DNA of 64,000 bases from Stieleria mannarensis (GCF_014154935.1 NZ_JACEHH010000028.1:1-64000), one strand, 5' to 3'. Numbered from the stretch's first letter, positions 26,878 through 35,730 are shown. Program-made: numbers and translations. The notes: generated by a model from the letters alone, not told the origin.

Positions 26878-27549
26878 ATGCCCCTCGATCCAGATTTTGA
26901 GACCGCCCTGAAGAACCACTCCGTCGAACTTGATGGAGAGGTTGCCGAGCGTTTGCAGGCCTATGCCCTGGCGATGTGGAGCTGGAACGAAAAGTTGAAC
27001 CTGACCCGCCACACGACGTGGGATTTGTTCGTCGGCCGAGACCTGCGGGATTGCCTGCAGTTGGCGCCGATCCTGGATCCGGGCGAAGAAGTGCTGGACT
27101 TGGGCAGCGGCAATGGCGTGCCGGGAATTCCGCTTGCGATCCTGCGACCGGACATCGACGTCTCACTGGCCGAATCGGTTGCCAAGCGGGCCAGCGTGCT
27201 GGGCGAGATGATTGCGGATTTGGATCTTCCCGTGCCTGTTTATTCGGCCCGCGGAGAAGACTTGTTAGAAGATTTCCGGTTCAGCAGCCTGGTTTGCCGT
27301 GCGGTGGGAAGCATCGCCAAGCTCTGCCGATGGATCGAGCCGCACTGGAGTAACGTCGACCGGATGTTGCTGATCAAGGGGCCGAAATGGATCCAGGAGC
27401 GCGGCGAGGCGCGTCACCTGGGATTGATGGGCAACCTGCAACTGCGCAAGGTGGCGTCCTATCCGCTGGGGGATGAAAGCGACGAAGACCAAGGCGCGAT
27501 CGTCCAGGTCTGGCCCAAGGGGCGTGAGCTTGCGATGAAGATCAGCTGA
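26878..27549 (+). CDS. rsmG: 16S rRNA m7G527 methyltransferase RsmG (GidB)
   Basis: This protein of about 223 residues is the typical RsmG length. Motif I is EVLDLGSGNGVPGIPLAI, with the SAM-binding GSGNGxPG loop. Other family signatures are the N-terminal WNEKLNLT (Y/W-N-x-x-x-N-L-T) and a late CRAVGSIAKLC where 'SRA' is usual. It methylates N7 of G527 in the 530 loop of 16S rRNA using S-adenosylmethionine. An in-frame upstream extension to 26827 is possible; the ATG at 26878 gives the canonical N-terminus. It is not next to parA/parB or mnmG as in many genomes. Confidence 0.88.
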   Translation: MPLDPDFETALKNHSVELDGEVAERLQAYALAMWSWNEKLNLTRHTTWDLFVGRDLRDCLQLAPILDPGEEVLDLGSGNGVPGIPLAILRPDIDVSLAESVAKRASVLGEMIADLDLPVPVYSARGEDLLEDFRFSSLVCRAVGSIAKLCRWIEPHWSNVDRMLLIKGPKWIQERGEARHLGLMGNLQLRKVASYPLGDESDEDQGAIVQVWPKGRELAMKIS

Positions 27550-27564
27550 TATCGAAGCGGAACA

Positions 27565-27621
27565 GTGGGATAGGCTTCCAGCCTGTCATTGCGACGCCGA
27601 CAGGCTGGAAGCCTATCCCAC
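27565..27621. repeat. Perfect 23-bp palindromic repeat at convergent gene ends
   Basis: Arms GTGGGATAGGCTTCCAGCCT plus GTC (27565-27587), and their exact complement (27599-27621), enclose an 11-nt loop. It lies between rsmG (plus) and the SDR gene (minus). A diverged copy lies at 34529-34584, also between convergent genes. It may act as a bidirectional terminator or REP-like element. Confidence 0.75.
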
Positions 27622-27638
27622 ATTTCTGCATACCTGCC

Positions 27639-28607
27639 TTAGACGTAGTTGGGCGTCGGCGGGCGATAGTCACTCAGGTCGATCGATTTGAACCAATCGA
27701 TCGTTTGCCGCAATCCATCGGCGAGTTTGATTTCCGGTTGCCAATCGAGTTCTTTCCGGGCCAGGGAAATGTCCGGCCGCCGCCGCGTCGGGTCGTCTGC
27801 CGGCAGCGGTCGTTGGACCAGCTTGCTGGACGATCCGGAGATTTCGATCACCTGTTCGGCCAATTCGCGGATCGTGAATTCATCGGGGTTGCCGATATTG
27901 ACCGGGCCGGTGAAATCGTTGTGATTCATCATCGCGATGATGGCGTTGACCAGATCGTCGCGGAAACAGAACGATCGGGTTTGAGAGCCGTCGCCAAAGA
28001 TCGTGATGTCTTCACCGGCCAGTGCCTGGCGAATGAAGTTGGACACGACGCGACCGTCGAAGGGGTGCATGCGGGGGCCATAGGTGTTGAAAATCCGAAC
28101 GATCCGGACGTCCACGCCGTTGCTGCGGTGATAGTCCATGAACAACGTTTCGGCCGCCCGTTTGCCTTCGTCATAACAGGCTCGAATCCCGATCGGGTTG
28201 ACACTGCCGCGGTAGGATTCGACCTGGGGGTGGATTTCGGGATCGCCGTAAACTTCGCTTGTGCTGGCTTGCAGAATCCGTGCGCCGCAGCGTTTGGCGA
28301 TCCCCAGCATGTTGATCGCGCCCATCACGCTGGTCTTCATCGTCTTGATGGGGTTGAACTGGTAATGTCCCGGTGCCGCCGGGCACGCCATGTTGTAAAT
28401 CTGGTCGACCTCCAAAAAAACCGGCAGTGTGATGTCGTGCCGGATGAGTTCAAAGTTTGGGAAATCGAGCAGGTGGGCGACGTTGCTTTTCTGACTGGTG
28501 AAGAAGTTGTCCAAACAGATGACATCGTGACCCTGGTCGACCAGTCGTTCGCACAGGTAGGAACCCAAGAATCCGGCTCCGCCGGTAACAAGAATGCGTT
28601 GAATCAT
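27639..28607 (-). CDS. UDP-glucuronate decarboxylase-like NAD-dependent epimerase/dehydratase
   Basis: This 322-residue extended SDR has an NAD-binding Rossmann start [18 protein letters not shown] with the GxxGxxG motif. Catalytic YxxxK is seen as [10 protein letters not shown], and [14 protein letters not shown] supplies the catalytic Ser/Thr region. The pattern [32 protein letters not shown] and [16 protein letters not shown] is characteristic of UDP-xylose synthase, which converts UDP-glucuronate to UDP-xylose for polysaccharide precursors. Length fits the soluble bacterial form. No glycosyltransferase neighbour helps to confirm the substrate. Confidence 0.87.
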   Translation of the reverse strand: MIQRILVTGGAGFLGSYLCERLVDQGHDVICLDNFFTSQKSNVAHLLDFPNFELIRHDITLPVFLEVDQIYNMACPAAPGHYQFNPIKTMKTSVMGAINMLGIAKRCGARILQASTSEVYGDPEIHPQVESYRGSVNPIGIRACYDEGKRAAETLFMDYHRSNGVDVRIVRIFNTYGPRMHPFDGRVVSNFIRQALAGEDITIFGDGSQTRSFCFRDDLVNAIIAMMNHNDFTGPVNIGNPDEFTIRELAEQVIEISGSSSKLVQRPLPADDPTRRRPDISLARKELDWQPEIKLADGLRQTIDWFKSIDLSDYRPPTPNYV

Positions 28608-28786
28608 TTGACGGATCGGGGAGGATGTGAAGAGGCACTCGTGGATGATTGGCGGATATCATGACGCGATTTCCGGCCGGAGACAAATTGAATAGAAATG
28701 AAGGCCTGCGTTTTTTGCAGAACGCTTTGATCACCGCCCGTCAAGACGATGGATGGATGCTTCAACGCCGGTCGATCTTGATCTTC

Positions 28787-28843
28787 TTCGCCAGAAGATG
28801 GGTTCCTGGCGCGTTCCACGCTCTGGCGGGTGTCGGGACGTCC
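28787..28843. repeat. Dispersed CGCTCTGGCGAGCG element, copy 3
   Basis: CGCCAGAAGATGGGTTCCTGG ... TTCCACGCTCTGGCGGGTGT is clearly the same family as 12912-12963. It lies between the SDR gene and panC. Confidence 0.6.
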
Positions 28844-28862
28844 AAACGGGACTGTTGTTCGG

Positions 28863-29720
28863 CTAAGGATCGATCAGTCGGTTGTCGATCAATCGCGTCG
28901 ATCCCACCTTGGCGGCCACCAGCGCGACCGCTTGGTCTTGGATTTGCCGGATCGGTTGTAAGGTGACGGCATCGACGACCGTTGCGTAATCGATCGAATC
29001 GACGCCGTCATCGGGTCCGCCGGCCAAGAGCGTGGCGTGCATGATCCGTTCGACGGCCTCGGGATCGCGTTGGCCGTCCAGGACCGCTTTTTCGGCTTCC
29101 TTCAGCGCCGCGGACAGTCGCAGCGCGCGTGTCCGCTGGTCCGTATCCAGATAACGGTTCCGGCTGCTCATCGCCAGTCCGTCGGATTCGCGAACGGTGG
29201 GACAGCCGACGATTTCAATCGGCACATTCAGGTCGCGGACCATCGCCCGGATCACGCACAATTGCTGGTAGTCCTTCTGGCCGAAAAACGCGTGCGAAGC
29301 GGGCAGGATGTGAAACAGTTTCAGCACGATCGTGGCGACGCCTTGAAAGTGCGTGGGACGAAACGCACCTTCCAGAGACCGGGCGACGTCGGGCGGTTGA
29401 ACCGTTGTGCTGAATCCGGGCGGATAGATCACGTCGCTTTGGGGCACAAACACGGCGGACACACCGACGCTGCGCAGCCCTTCCAGGTCGGCGTCAAGTG
29501 TTCGCGGGTATTGATCCAAGTCCTCGTGGGGAGCGAACTGCGTCGGGTTGACGAAAATCGTGGCCACCGTTTGGTCGCACTGGCCGACACTCGTCTTGGC
29601 CAACGACAGATGGCCTTCGTGGAGCGCGCCCATTGTGGGGACCAGGCCTACCGTTTGACCGTTGCGACGTGATTGCCAAACAAACTGGTACGCTTGTTCG
29701 GTCGTACTTAGAATCTGCAT
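28863..29720 (-). CDS. panC: Pantothenate synthetase
   Basis: This 285-residue protein condenses pantoate and beta-alanine with ATP to give pantothenate (vitamin B5, the CoA precursor). Signatures are PTMGALHEGHLSL, which contains the HxGH nucleotide motif, then TIFVNPTQFAPHEDL, FGQKDYQQL and VRESDGLAMSSRNRYL, including the KMSKS-equivalent 'MSSRN'. Length matches the family. It lies 12 bp downstream of the BFN-domain gene on the same strand, so the two are probably cotranscribed. No panB or panD is nearby. Confidence 0.95.
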   Translation of the reverse strand: MQILSTTEQAYQFVWQSRRNGQTVGLVPTMGALHEGHLSLAKTSVGQCDQTVATIFVNPTQFAPHEDLDQYPRTLDADLEGLRSVGVSAVFVPQSDVIYPPGFSTTVQPPDVARSLEGAFRPTHFQGVATIVLKLFHILPASHAFFGQKDYQQLCVIRAMVRDLNVPIEIVGCPTVRESDGLAMSSRNRYLDTDQRTRALRLSAALKEAEKAVLDGQRDPEAVERIMHATLLAGGPDDGVDSIDYATVVDAVTLQPIRQIQDQAVALVAAKVGSTRLIDNRLIDP

Positions 29721-29732
29721 TTCGGTCGTCGG

Positions 29733-30152
29733 CTAAGGCAAGCTCGAAGTCGCTTCGTCGAGAACATGCTCGGCGACGAAAATCGGCAACGGCGGTGAGA
29801 AGGTGACGGCGACGGCGATCGCGTCGCTGGGCCGCGAATCGATCTCGATCATTTCGCCGTCGTCGGTCTCGACGCGCAATTGAGCGTAATACGTCTGGTT
29901 GCTCAAATCGCTGATCACCACGCTGTGAATCGTCCCGCCGAGCGCCTCGGCGGTGCGGACGATCAGATCATGGGTCAGCGGTCGCGGCGGTTGATAGCCA
30001 TCTTCTTTGACGCGACGATCGATGTTGGTCGCTTCAAAAATGCCGATCAGGATGGGGAACTCACGCTCCCCATCGATCTCGCGCAAATAGATCACTTGGC
30101 TTTCGGTCAGCTCGGAAATGATGATCCGAGCAAGTTGCATTTGAACCGGCAT
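29733..30152 (-). CDS. Bifunctional nuclease (BFN/DUF151) domain protein
   Basis: This 139-residue protein is essentially one DUF151 domain: IIISELTESQVIYLREIDGEREFPILIGIFEATNIDR, RPLTHDLIVRTAEALGG, then EMIEIDSRPSDAIAVAV. The acidic RPSDAIA motif is diagnostic. Such domains are reported to have nuclease activity in plant homologues, while the bacterial role is unclear. Immediately upstream of panC on the same strand; likely an operon. Complete and of standard length. Confidence 0.88.
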   Translation of the reverse strand: MPVQMQLARIIISELTESQVIYLREIDGEREFPILIGIFEATNIDRRVKEDGYQPPRPLTHDLIVRTAEALGGTIHSVVISDLSNQTYYAQLRVETDDGEMIEIDSRPSDAIAVAVTFSPPLPIFVAEHVLDEATSSLP

Positions 30153-30246
30153 TGCGGCGGACCAGAATGGGACTGGAATTCGTCAGACGTAACACTGGTT
30201 CTGAGTTTACCACCGATCGCCAGCTCGGGCACGATAGGGCAGACGC

Positions 30247-32496
30247 CTATTTTTCCATGCGGAACATCGTCACGCCCAGCGGCGGCAGGTTGACCAGAAT
30301 GCTGTCGGGGCGTCCGTGGTGGCCTTCGCCGGTGGATTTGGCCCCCGGATAGTTGCCGACATTGGTCCCGCCGTAGCGTTCGCTATCGCTGTTGAAGATC
30401 TCTTTCCAGAAACCGCTCTTGGGAACACCGACGCGATAGTCTTTGCGGACGACCGGCGTGAAGTTACAGCAGACCAAGATCGGCTCGGTGCCCTCGAGAC
30501 CTTTCCGCAAGTAGATCAGCGTGCTTTCCTGCCAATTCATGCAGTCGACCCACTCGAATCCGTCTTCGGTGAAGTCCAGCTGATGCAACGCCGGGTTCTT
30601 GACGACCAATCGGTTCAGGTCGGAAACCAATTCCTGCACCCCACGATGGGTTTCAAAGTCCAACAGCAACCAATCCGGACCGTCGTCATGGTTCCACTCG
30701 TTCCACTGTGCCAGCTCGCCGCCCATGAACAACAGTTTCTTGCCGGGGTGCGTCCACATGTACGAGTACAGCAGTCGCAGGTTGGCAAATTTCTGCCACA
30801 TGTCGCCGGGCATCTGGCTGATCAACGACCCCTTGCCGTGGACGACTTCATCGTGCGAGAGCGGCAGCATGAAGTTTTCCGTAAAGGCATAGATCATGCT
30901 GAAGGTCAAATCGTTTTGATGATGCCCGCGGTGAATCGGTTCCTTGTGCATGTACGTTAGCGTGTCATTCATCCACCCCATGTTCCACTTGTAGGTGAAA
31001 CCCAATCCGCCGTCGTAAATCGGGCGTGACACGCCGGGCCACGCGGTGGATTCTTCGGCGATGGTCACCGCACCGGGATGGTGTTCGTGAACGGCCACGT
31101 TGAATTCACGCAGGAAATCGATCGCTTCCAAGTTTTCGCGGCCGCCGTATTGGTTCGGGATCCAGCCGCCATCTTCACGGCTGTAATCCAGGTACAACAT
31201 CGACGCGACCGCGTCGACTCGCAAACCGTCGATGTGGTACTTCTCCAACCAGAACATCGCGTTGGCGACCAAGAAGTTGCGAACTTCGTTGCGGCCGAAG
31301 TTGAAGATCATCGTTCCCCAGTCCGGGTGTTCACCCTGACGTGGGTCTTCGTGTTCATACAGCGCCGACCCGTCGAAACGCCGCAACCCGTGCGCGTCTT
31401 TGGGGAAGTGTGCGGGCACCCAGTCGACCAACACACCGACATCATGCTGGTGCAGGTAGTCGACGAAGTACATGAAGTCTTCGGGGCTGCCGTGGCGGCT
31501 GGTCGGGGCAAAGTAGCCGACCGTTTGATAGCCCCAGGATCCGGTGAAGGGGTGCTCGGTGACCGGAAGCAGTTCGACGTGGGTGAAATTCATTCGGTGG
31601 CAATAATCGACCAGCCGGTGTGCCAGGTCGCGATAGTCCAGCCAACCGTGCGTGCGTCCCGGCCCCTTTTGCCAGCTGCCGAGGTGACACTCGTAAACGT
31701 TCATCGGGGCGTGCATCGGGTCGGTCGCCGCGCGACGCTTCATCCAGACGTCGTCGTTCCACTGATGCGTGTCCAAATCGGTGATGATCGAAGCGGTCAG
31801 CGGCGGCAGTTCGGCGGCGAACCCGACCGGGTCCGTCTTGTCGATCCATTGGCCGTGCTGGTCCAGAATGCGGAACTTGTACTTCTGGCCCGCTTTCGCG
31901 CCGGGGATGAACAATTCCCAGATCCCGACCGACATGTCCAGTTTGGCGACATGACCGCGTCCGTCCCAGCCGTTGAAATCGCCCACCACCTGGACGATCC
32001 GCGCGTTCGGGGCCCAGACGGCGAAATTGACGCCGTCGATTTCGTCGACCGTCCGCAGCTGGGCGCCCAGCGATTCGTAAAGCCGGTAGAATTTTCCCTC
32101 GCCGAGCAGGTAGCGGTCGAAATCCGTCAGGATCGATGGCACGGCGTAGGGATCGTGCGTCTCGATGAGTTTGCCAGTTTTGTCAGCCATTTGAATTCGA
32201 TAATTTGAGTGCGTCGAGGATGCCTGACCATCATTATGGCTGATCGCTGCCCCGTCGACCGCGTCCGAGCAGATTGCCTCAAAAAACCCCGCTGGATGCA
32301 GTTTACGCATCGGACGACGCTTGCCGCTGGGACGATCAACGACCCAAGCCGCCTGGGCATCGGGCAAAAAGCTGCGAACCGCCGTGGCCCGATTGCCGCG
32401 GTAATCGATCGTGTGCGGTCCGAGGATGGACGAGGGGTTTTCCAAATGACCGTCAACGAGTCGTCCGAGATCGGTGAGGGAAATCTGTGTGTGCAT
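30247..32496 (-). CDS. glgB: 1,4-alpha-glucan (glycogen) branching enzyme
   Basis: This protein has about 749 residues. It makes alpha-1,6 branches in glycogen. Layout: an N-terminal CBM48-like N1 module (SSILGPHTIDYRG), a second CBM48 (GVNFAVWAPNARIVQVVGDFNGWDGR), the GH13_9 catalytic barrel and an all-beta C-domain. Catalytic regions: DWVPAHFPKD, DGLRVDAVASMLYLDY (nucleophile Asp), VTIAEESTAWPGVSR (acid/base Glu) and LPLSHDEVVHGKGSL (transition-state Asp). I take the ATG at 32496, giving the canonical N-terminus; an in-frame upstream extension is not homologous. No other glycogen genes are in the window. Confidence 0.95.
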   Translation of the reverse strand: MHTQISLTDLGRLVDGHLENPSSILGPHTIDYRGNRATAVRSFLPDAQAAWVVDRPSGKRRPMRKLHPAGFFEAICSDAVDGAAISHNDGQASSTHSNYRIQMADKTGKLIETHDPYAVPSILTDFDRYLLGEGKFYRLYESLGAQLRTVDEIDGVNFAVWAPNARIVQVVGDFNGWDGRGHVAKLDMSVGIWELFIPGAKAGQKYKFRILDQHGQWIDKTDPVGFAAELPPLTASIITDLDTHQWNDDVWMKRRAATDPMHAPMNVYECHLGSWQKGPGRTHGWLDYRDLAHRLVDYCHRMNFTHVELLPVTEHPFTGSWGYQTVGYFAPTSRHGSPEDFMYFVDYLHQHDVGVLVDWVPAHFPKDAHGLRRFDGSALYEHEDPRQGEHPDWGTMIFNFGRNEVRNFLVANAMFWLEKYHIDGLRVDAVASMLYLDYSREDGGWIPNQYGGRENLEAIDFLREFNVAVHEHHPGAVTIAEESTAWPGVSRPIYDGGLGFTYKWNMGWMNDTLTYMHKEPIHRGHHQNDLTFSMIYAFTENFMLPLSHDEVVHGKGSLISQMPGDMWQKFANLRLLYSYMWTHPGKKLLFMGGELAQWNEWNHDDGPDWLLLDFETHRGVQELVSDLNRLVVKNPALHQLDFTEDGFEWVDCMNWQESTLIYLRKGLEGTEPILVCCNFTPVVRKDYRVGVPKSGFWKEIFNSDSERYGGTNVGNYPGAKSTGEGHHGRPDSILVNLPPLGVTMFRMEK

Positions 32497-32730
32497 GTCG
32501 AAAAACAGGGGGTCCAAAAAGGTCAGGTCTGACGATCGGCCCGCAAAATCCATTGCGGGACCGTGAAGTTTGCCGAGTCGTGAATTGTGGGGGGACGGCC
32601 GCGGAGGCAGTCGTGGGGCACCGGAGGCAGCGCTGGCGTCAAAACGCCAATCGCCGAAAGCCCCCGGCACGGTGCATGGAATCGATTTCGGTGGGGCGGT
32701 GAGCCGGCCGGTCCTCAGGAGGGTTGCAGC

Positions 32731-33450
32731 TTAGGGAGATTGCAGGTCTTCGGCGGTGAATCGGCCGCGGCGACGCGTGCCGGATTGACTTGGGGCCGGG
32801 ACCGCATCGCCGTTGATCAAACGCCGCAGCCGCGTGCTCGGCGCGGGAACCACGCTGCGGGCCCTTCGCAGCGGGGCGGCGGCATCGTTTGCCTCGCCTG
32901 CCGGCGAATCGATTCGGTAACGGGCCTGGTTTGGTGTGGTTTGCCGGGATCCGCCGCCGGCTGCCGCTCGGTCGTGACCGTGGCTGACCAGACAGGAGCT
33001 GACCAAACAGGCCTGGACGCGGTGAATCGCCAAAGCGTGGTCGACGCGTCGCCATAGGTCGGCGTGCTGCACCTCGATCCGCCGGCCGAAATGTTCCCAG
33101 CGAAAGTTGTTTTGACGCCAACGCGGCAACGAATTCGAAAGGGACCGAATCAAATAGCGGTTGTTGCTCAGCAGCGTCACCGCGCTGGGGCCTTCCAGCG
33201 ATTCCAAGCCACGGACCGCGGCCAGCAACGTCAGCCGGTTCAGGTCGCCCAACTCATGGTCTTCGGCGTCCAGAATCAATTCCCCGTCGGCCGCTTCGAG
33301 TGTGAAACGCCATCGTCCATCGGTCAGCGAACGTGAGTAGGCTTCGCAAACGAGCAGGTAATCCGTTTCAATTGCTGGGGTCTGGTGGGAGGGGAGTCCA
33401 GAGGAGGGCACGGCAATTGGTGGATTATGGAGGGCTCGGTTTTGCGTCAT
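32731..33450 (-). CDS. RNase HI-like protein lacking the catalytic carboxylates
   Basis: This protein has about 239 residues, the start being uncertain (open upstream to 33687). Residues about 25-150 align by eye with RNase HI: NRLTLLAAVRGLESL against NRMELMAAIVALEAL, then TLLSNNRYLIRSL against ILSTDSQYVRQGI, then DLWRRVDHAL against DLWQRLDAAL. The active-site Glu (E48 in E. coli) is Thr and the Asp (D70) is Asn. The first-strand Asp and the final Asp segment are missing. The C-terminal ~90 residues are basic and low-complexity (RRARSVVPAPSTRLRRLI). A fold retained for binding rather than cleavage is inferred. Confidence 0.65.
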   Translation of the reverse strand: MTQNRALHNPPIAVPSSGLPSHQTPAIETDYLLVCEAYSRSLTDGRWRFTLEAADGELILDAEDHELGDLNRLTLLAAVRGLESLEGPSAVTLLSNNRYLIRSLSNSLPRWRQNNFRWEHFGRRIEVQHADLWRRVDHALAIHRVQACLVSSCLVSHGHDRAAAGGGSRQTTPNQARYRIDSPAGEANDAAAPLRRARSVVPAPSTRLRRLINGDAVPAPSQSGTRRRGRFTAEDLQSP

Positions 33451-33828
33451 CAGCGAAGGGCCGACGGGGTCGATTGGGAATGACAACTTCACGGCACGCA
33501 GCTCCATTGACGATGCTTCGGGAAGAAAACAGACTCGCGTCACATCCGCGAGTGGCTCAGGCATCCGGGCCGCCAAACCAGTGATCCATTCCATCGAGTG
33601 CGACGACGAGAATCGCCCGCAGGATTGGGAGGGGCAGGCACTCTCGTCGTGCAAGAATGAACTCGTCAAACTTTGCCACGCCGCCAAAGTTTGTCCAGCA
33701 GATTTTGTTTGCGCCGATTGATGCCCGCTGTCAGGACGCTACCATTCGCTACAATCGCGCCGCCTCGGATTCGAGTCGTTGGTGTTGGGCAGGACGACGT
33801 CCTTTCCAGCGGGGCGGCATCTCTTCGA

Positions 33829-33892
33829 CGTAGCTGCGCTCGCCAGAGTAGGGAAGGCGCCGGAGATCCACCTTCTGGCGAAGGTAGCTACG
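33829..33892. repeat. Dispersed CGCTCTGGCGAGCG element, copy 4 (inverted, most complete)
   Basis: Imperfect 19-bp arms CGTAGCTGCGCTCGCCAGA (33829-33847) and TCTGGCGAAGGTAGCTACG (33874-33892) enclose a 26-nt loop. In reverse complement it matches the copies at 12912 and 28787. This copy shows that the family unit is a ~64-bp palindrome. Confidence 0.65.
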
Positions 33893-33954
33893 TTCGCACG
33901 ACGGCCCGGAAGAACCATGGAACACGGGAAGCGATCACCCAAAGCCTGCACGTC

Positions 33955-34096
33955 TACTCCTCCACTCCTCCACTCCTCCACTCCTCCACTCCTCCACTCC
34001 TCCACTCCTCCACTCCTTCACTCCTCCACTCCTTCACTCCTCCACTCCTCCACTCCTCCACTCCTTCACTCCTTCACTCCTTCACTCCTCCACTCC
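33955..34096 (+). repeat. 8-bp tandem repeat (CTCCACTC)n upstream of a start codon
   Basis: About 17 copies of an octamer (mostly ACTCCTCC, some ACTCCTTC) end exactly at the ATG at 34097. The array is strongly pyrimidine-biased and stays open in every plus-strand frame, encoding an 8-residue LLHSSTPP-type periodicity. Confidence 0.9.
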
Positions 34097-34522
34097 ATGC
34101 CACGCCAATCCCAACGCCCCTGGTACCACGAAGGTCTGCGTTTCGAATGCACGCAGTGCGGTTTGTGTTGCAGCGGTGATCCCGGCTACGTTTGGGTCGA
34201 TCAAGACGAAATCGATGCGATGGCCGAAGCGATGCAGTTGACGGTCGATGAATTCGAATCCCGATTCATTCGCCGTGTCGGCACCCAGCGAAGTCTACGT
34301 GAGTATCCCGATGGGGATTGTATTTTGTTGGATCCCGAACAACGAACCTGCATGGTCTACCAGGCCCGGCCGACCCAGTGTCGCACGTGGCCGTTTTGGG
34401 ATTCCACCGTCGAGACGAAGAAGGCCTGGCGCGAGACCTGTGAGGAATGTCCCGGTGCCGGTACCGGAAAGCTTTACACGCTGGAAGAAATCGAAGTCCA
34501 GCGAAAGCAGAAAAAGGTGTAG
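34097..34522 (+). CDS. YkgJ-family cysteine-cluster protein
   Basis: This 141-residue protein has the CxxCxxCC cluster typical of the YkgJ/UPF0153 family (FECTQCGLCCSGDPGYVWV), two further Cys (DGDCILLDPEQRTCMVY) and PTQCRTWPFW. The Cys pattern should bind zinc or an Fe-S cluster. The family's role is not established. The ATG at 34097 directly abuts an 8-bp tandem array, so there is no Shine-Dalgarno site. An in-frame ATG at 33917 would add a repeat-encoded N-terminal tail whose frame would shift with repeat number. Confidence 0.85.
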   Translation: MPRQSQRPWYHEGLRFECTQCGLCCSGDPGYVWVDQDEIDAMAEAMQLTVDEFESRFIRRVGTQRSLREYPDGDCILLDPEQRTCMVYQARPTQCRTWPFWDSTVETKKAWRETCEECPGAGTGKLYTLEEIEVQRKQKKV

Positions 34523-34528
34523 GGGAAC

Positions 34529-34584
34529 GTGGGATCGGCGTCCAGCCTGTCACGAACATGCCGACAGTTGGAAGGCTATCCCAC
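34529..34584. repeat. Diverged copy of the GTGGGATAGGCTTCCAGCCT palindrome
   Basis: Left arm 34529-34551 and right arm 34563-34584 pair with a few mismatches and match the element at 27565-27621. It lies between the YkgJ gene (plus) and the convergent oxidoreductase gene (minus). Confidence 0.65.
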
Positions 34585-34590
34585 CCAATC

Positions 34591-35589
34591 CTAATTTTGC
34601 CACTGGCAGATCTGGATCGCGTCGGCAGCCAAGTTGCCATCGAGCAATGGCGAGACTTCACCGCTGCGAATCGACTCGGCGGCCGCATCCAACTCCTTGA
34701 CGAAGCTGGTGATCGGATCTCCATCGCCCAGATCGGGCCTTTCGACGCGACCGTCTTGATGCAGGATCACCAGCGGGATCGTCGCGGTGGTTTCGTCGGC
34801 ATAGGCGGCGAATTCATATTGAATTGTCGCCTTTTCAAACGAAACCTCGTACCCGTGCGTGAATCCCCGCGCCGGAGAGTCGATGACACCGCCGCCGGCC
34901 GTCACCGGGCGGCCGTCGGCATAGCGGAACAGGGTTTCATAGAACTTGGGCACGCCGTCCTTGCGAACACAACTGCTTTCGACCGATTCGGGCATCCCGA
35001 ACAACACGCGAATCAAATGGGCGTCGTGGACGTGCAAGTCGATCAGCGGTCCGCCGACGCTGGTCGGGTCATAGAAATCTGGAATCCAATCCGGCGGCGA
35101 AATGGTGCGTTTGAAACGCCCGGCGATCGGTTTGCCGAACCGCCGGTCATGGGCCGCATCGACCAACAATCCGAATTCGGGCATGAACGGCAGCACGTGG
35201 GCGACCATCACGTCACCCGGCGAACCGAGTTGTGCCAGACGTCGCGCATCGGCGGCGGTTAGCGCCAACGGTTTTTCGCACAAAACTTTCTTTCCCGCGG
35301 CGATCGATTTTTCGATCGCTTCGGCGTGCAGACTTGGCGGCAAACAAATGTCGATCAACTCGATCGAATCGTCCGCCAACATCGCGTCCAGCGAGTCATA
35401 AACGCCGAGGTCGGAAACGTCGATTTGTTCTCCCGCCGGGCCAAAGTTACCCTTGATGCCCGTCCAATCGCCGTTGCGTTTCGCCTCATTTCGACTGCAA
35501 AAAGCCACCAAGTCAGCTTGATCACTTCGCTGGTAAGCCAGATAGTGAATCCAGCCCATAAATCCGACGCCAACGATTCCCGCACGCAT
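34591..35589 (-). CDS. Gfo/Idh/MocA family NAD(P)-dependent oxidoreductase
   Basis: This 332-residue protein has an N-terminal Rossmann domain beginning MRAGIVGVGFMGWIHYLAY (GxGxxG), followed by LIDICLPPSLHAEAIEKSIAAGKKVLCEKPLAL with the family's EKP motif. The C-terminal alpha/beta domain carries PDFYDPTSVGGPLIDLHVHDAHLIRVLFG (GG..D.g.H..D pattern, catalytic His region). Such enzymes oxidise or reduce sugars and inositols; the substrate cannot be read from sequence. The ATG at 35589 gives the canonical start and has GAGAG upstream. Single-gene unit, divergent from the PQQ-repeat gene. Confidence 0.9.
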   Translation of the reverse strand: MRAGIVGVGFMGWIHYLAYQRSDQADLVAFCSRNEAKRNGDWTGIKGNFGPAGEQIDVSDLGVYDSLDAMLADDSIELIDICLPPSLHAEAIEKSIAAGKKVLCEKPLALTAADARRLAQLGSPGDVMVAHVLPFMPEFGLLVDAAHDRRFGKPIAGRFKRTISPPDWIPDFYDPTSVGGPLIDLHVHDAHLIRVLFGMPESVESSCVRKDGVPKFYETLFRYADGRPVTAGGGVIDSPARGFTHGYEVSFEKATIQYEFAAYADETTATIPLVILHQDGRVERPDLGDGDPITSFVKELDAAAESIRSGEVSPLLDGNLAADAIQICQWQN

Positions 35590-35730
35590 ACGCTCTCTTG
35601 TCCTTTTCAAAGTAGGTTTCTCGGCCATTGTAGCCTCGAATCGTCGCCAACGAGTGCCAGCGTTCGATTCGTACCCGTCCCGGCGCGTCGAAATCTAACA
35701 TTGATTCAGTTTTGCTTCCACGGTTCCACG

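Noticed and set aside
27705-28664. 319-residue plus-strand frame opposite the SDR gene
   Set aside because: Antisense shadow of a gene with clear NAD-binding and YxxxK motifs.
33673-34179. 168-residue frame running through the 8-bp array
   Set aside because: The frame is kept open only by the array; the YkgJ gene in another frame explains the 3' part.
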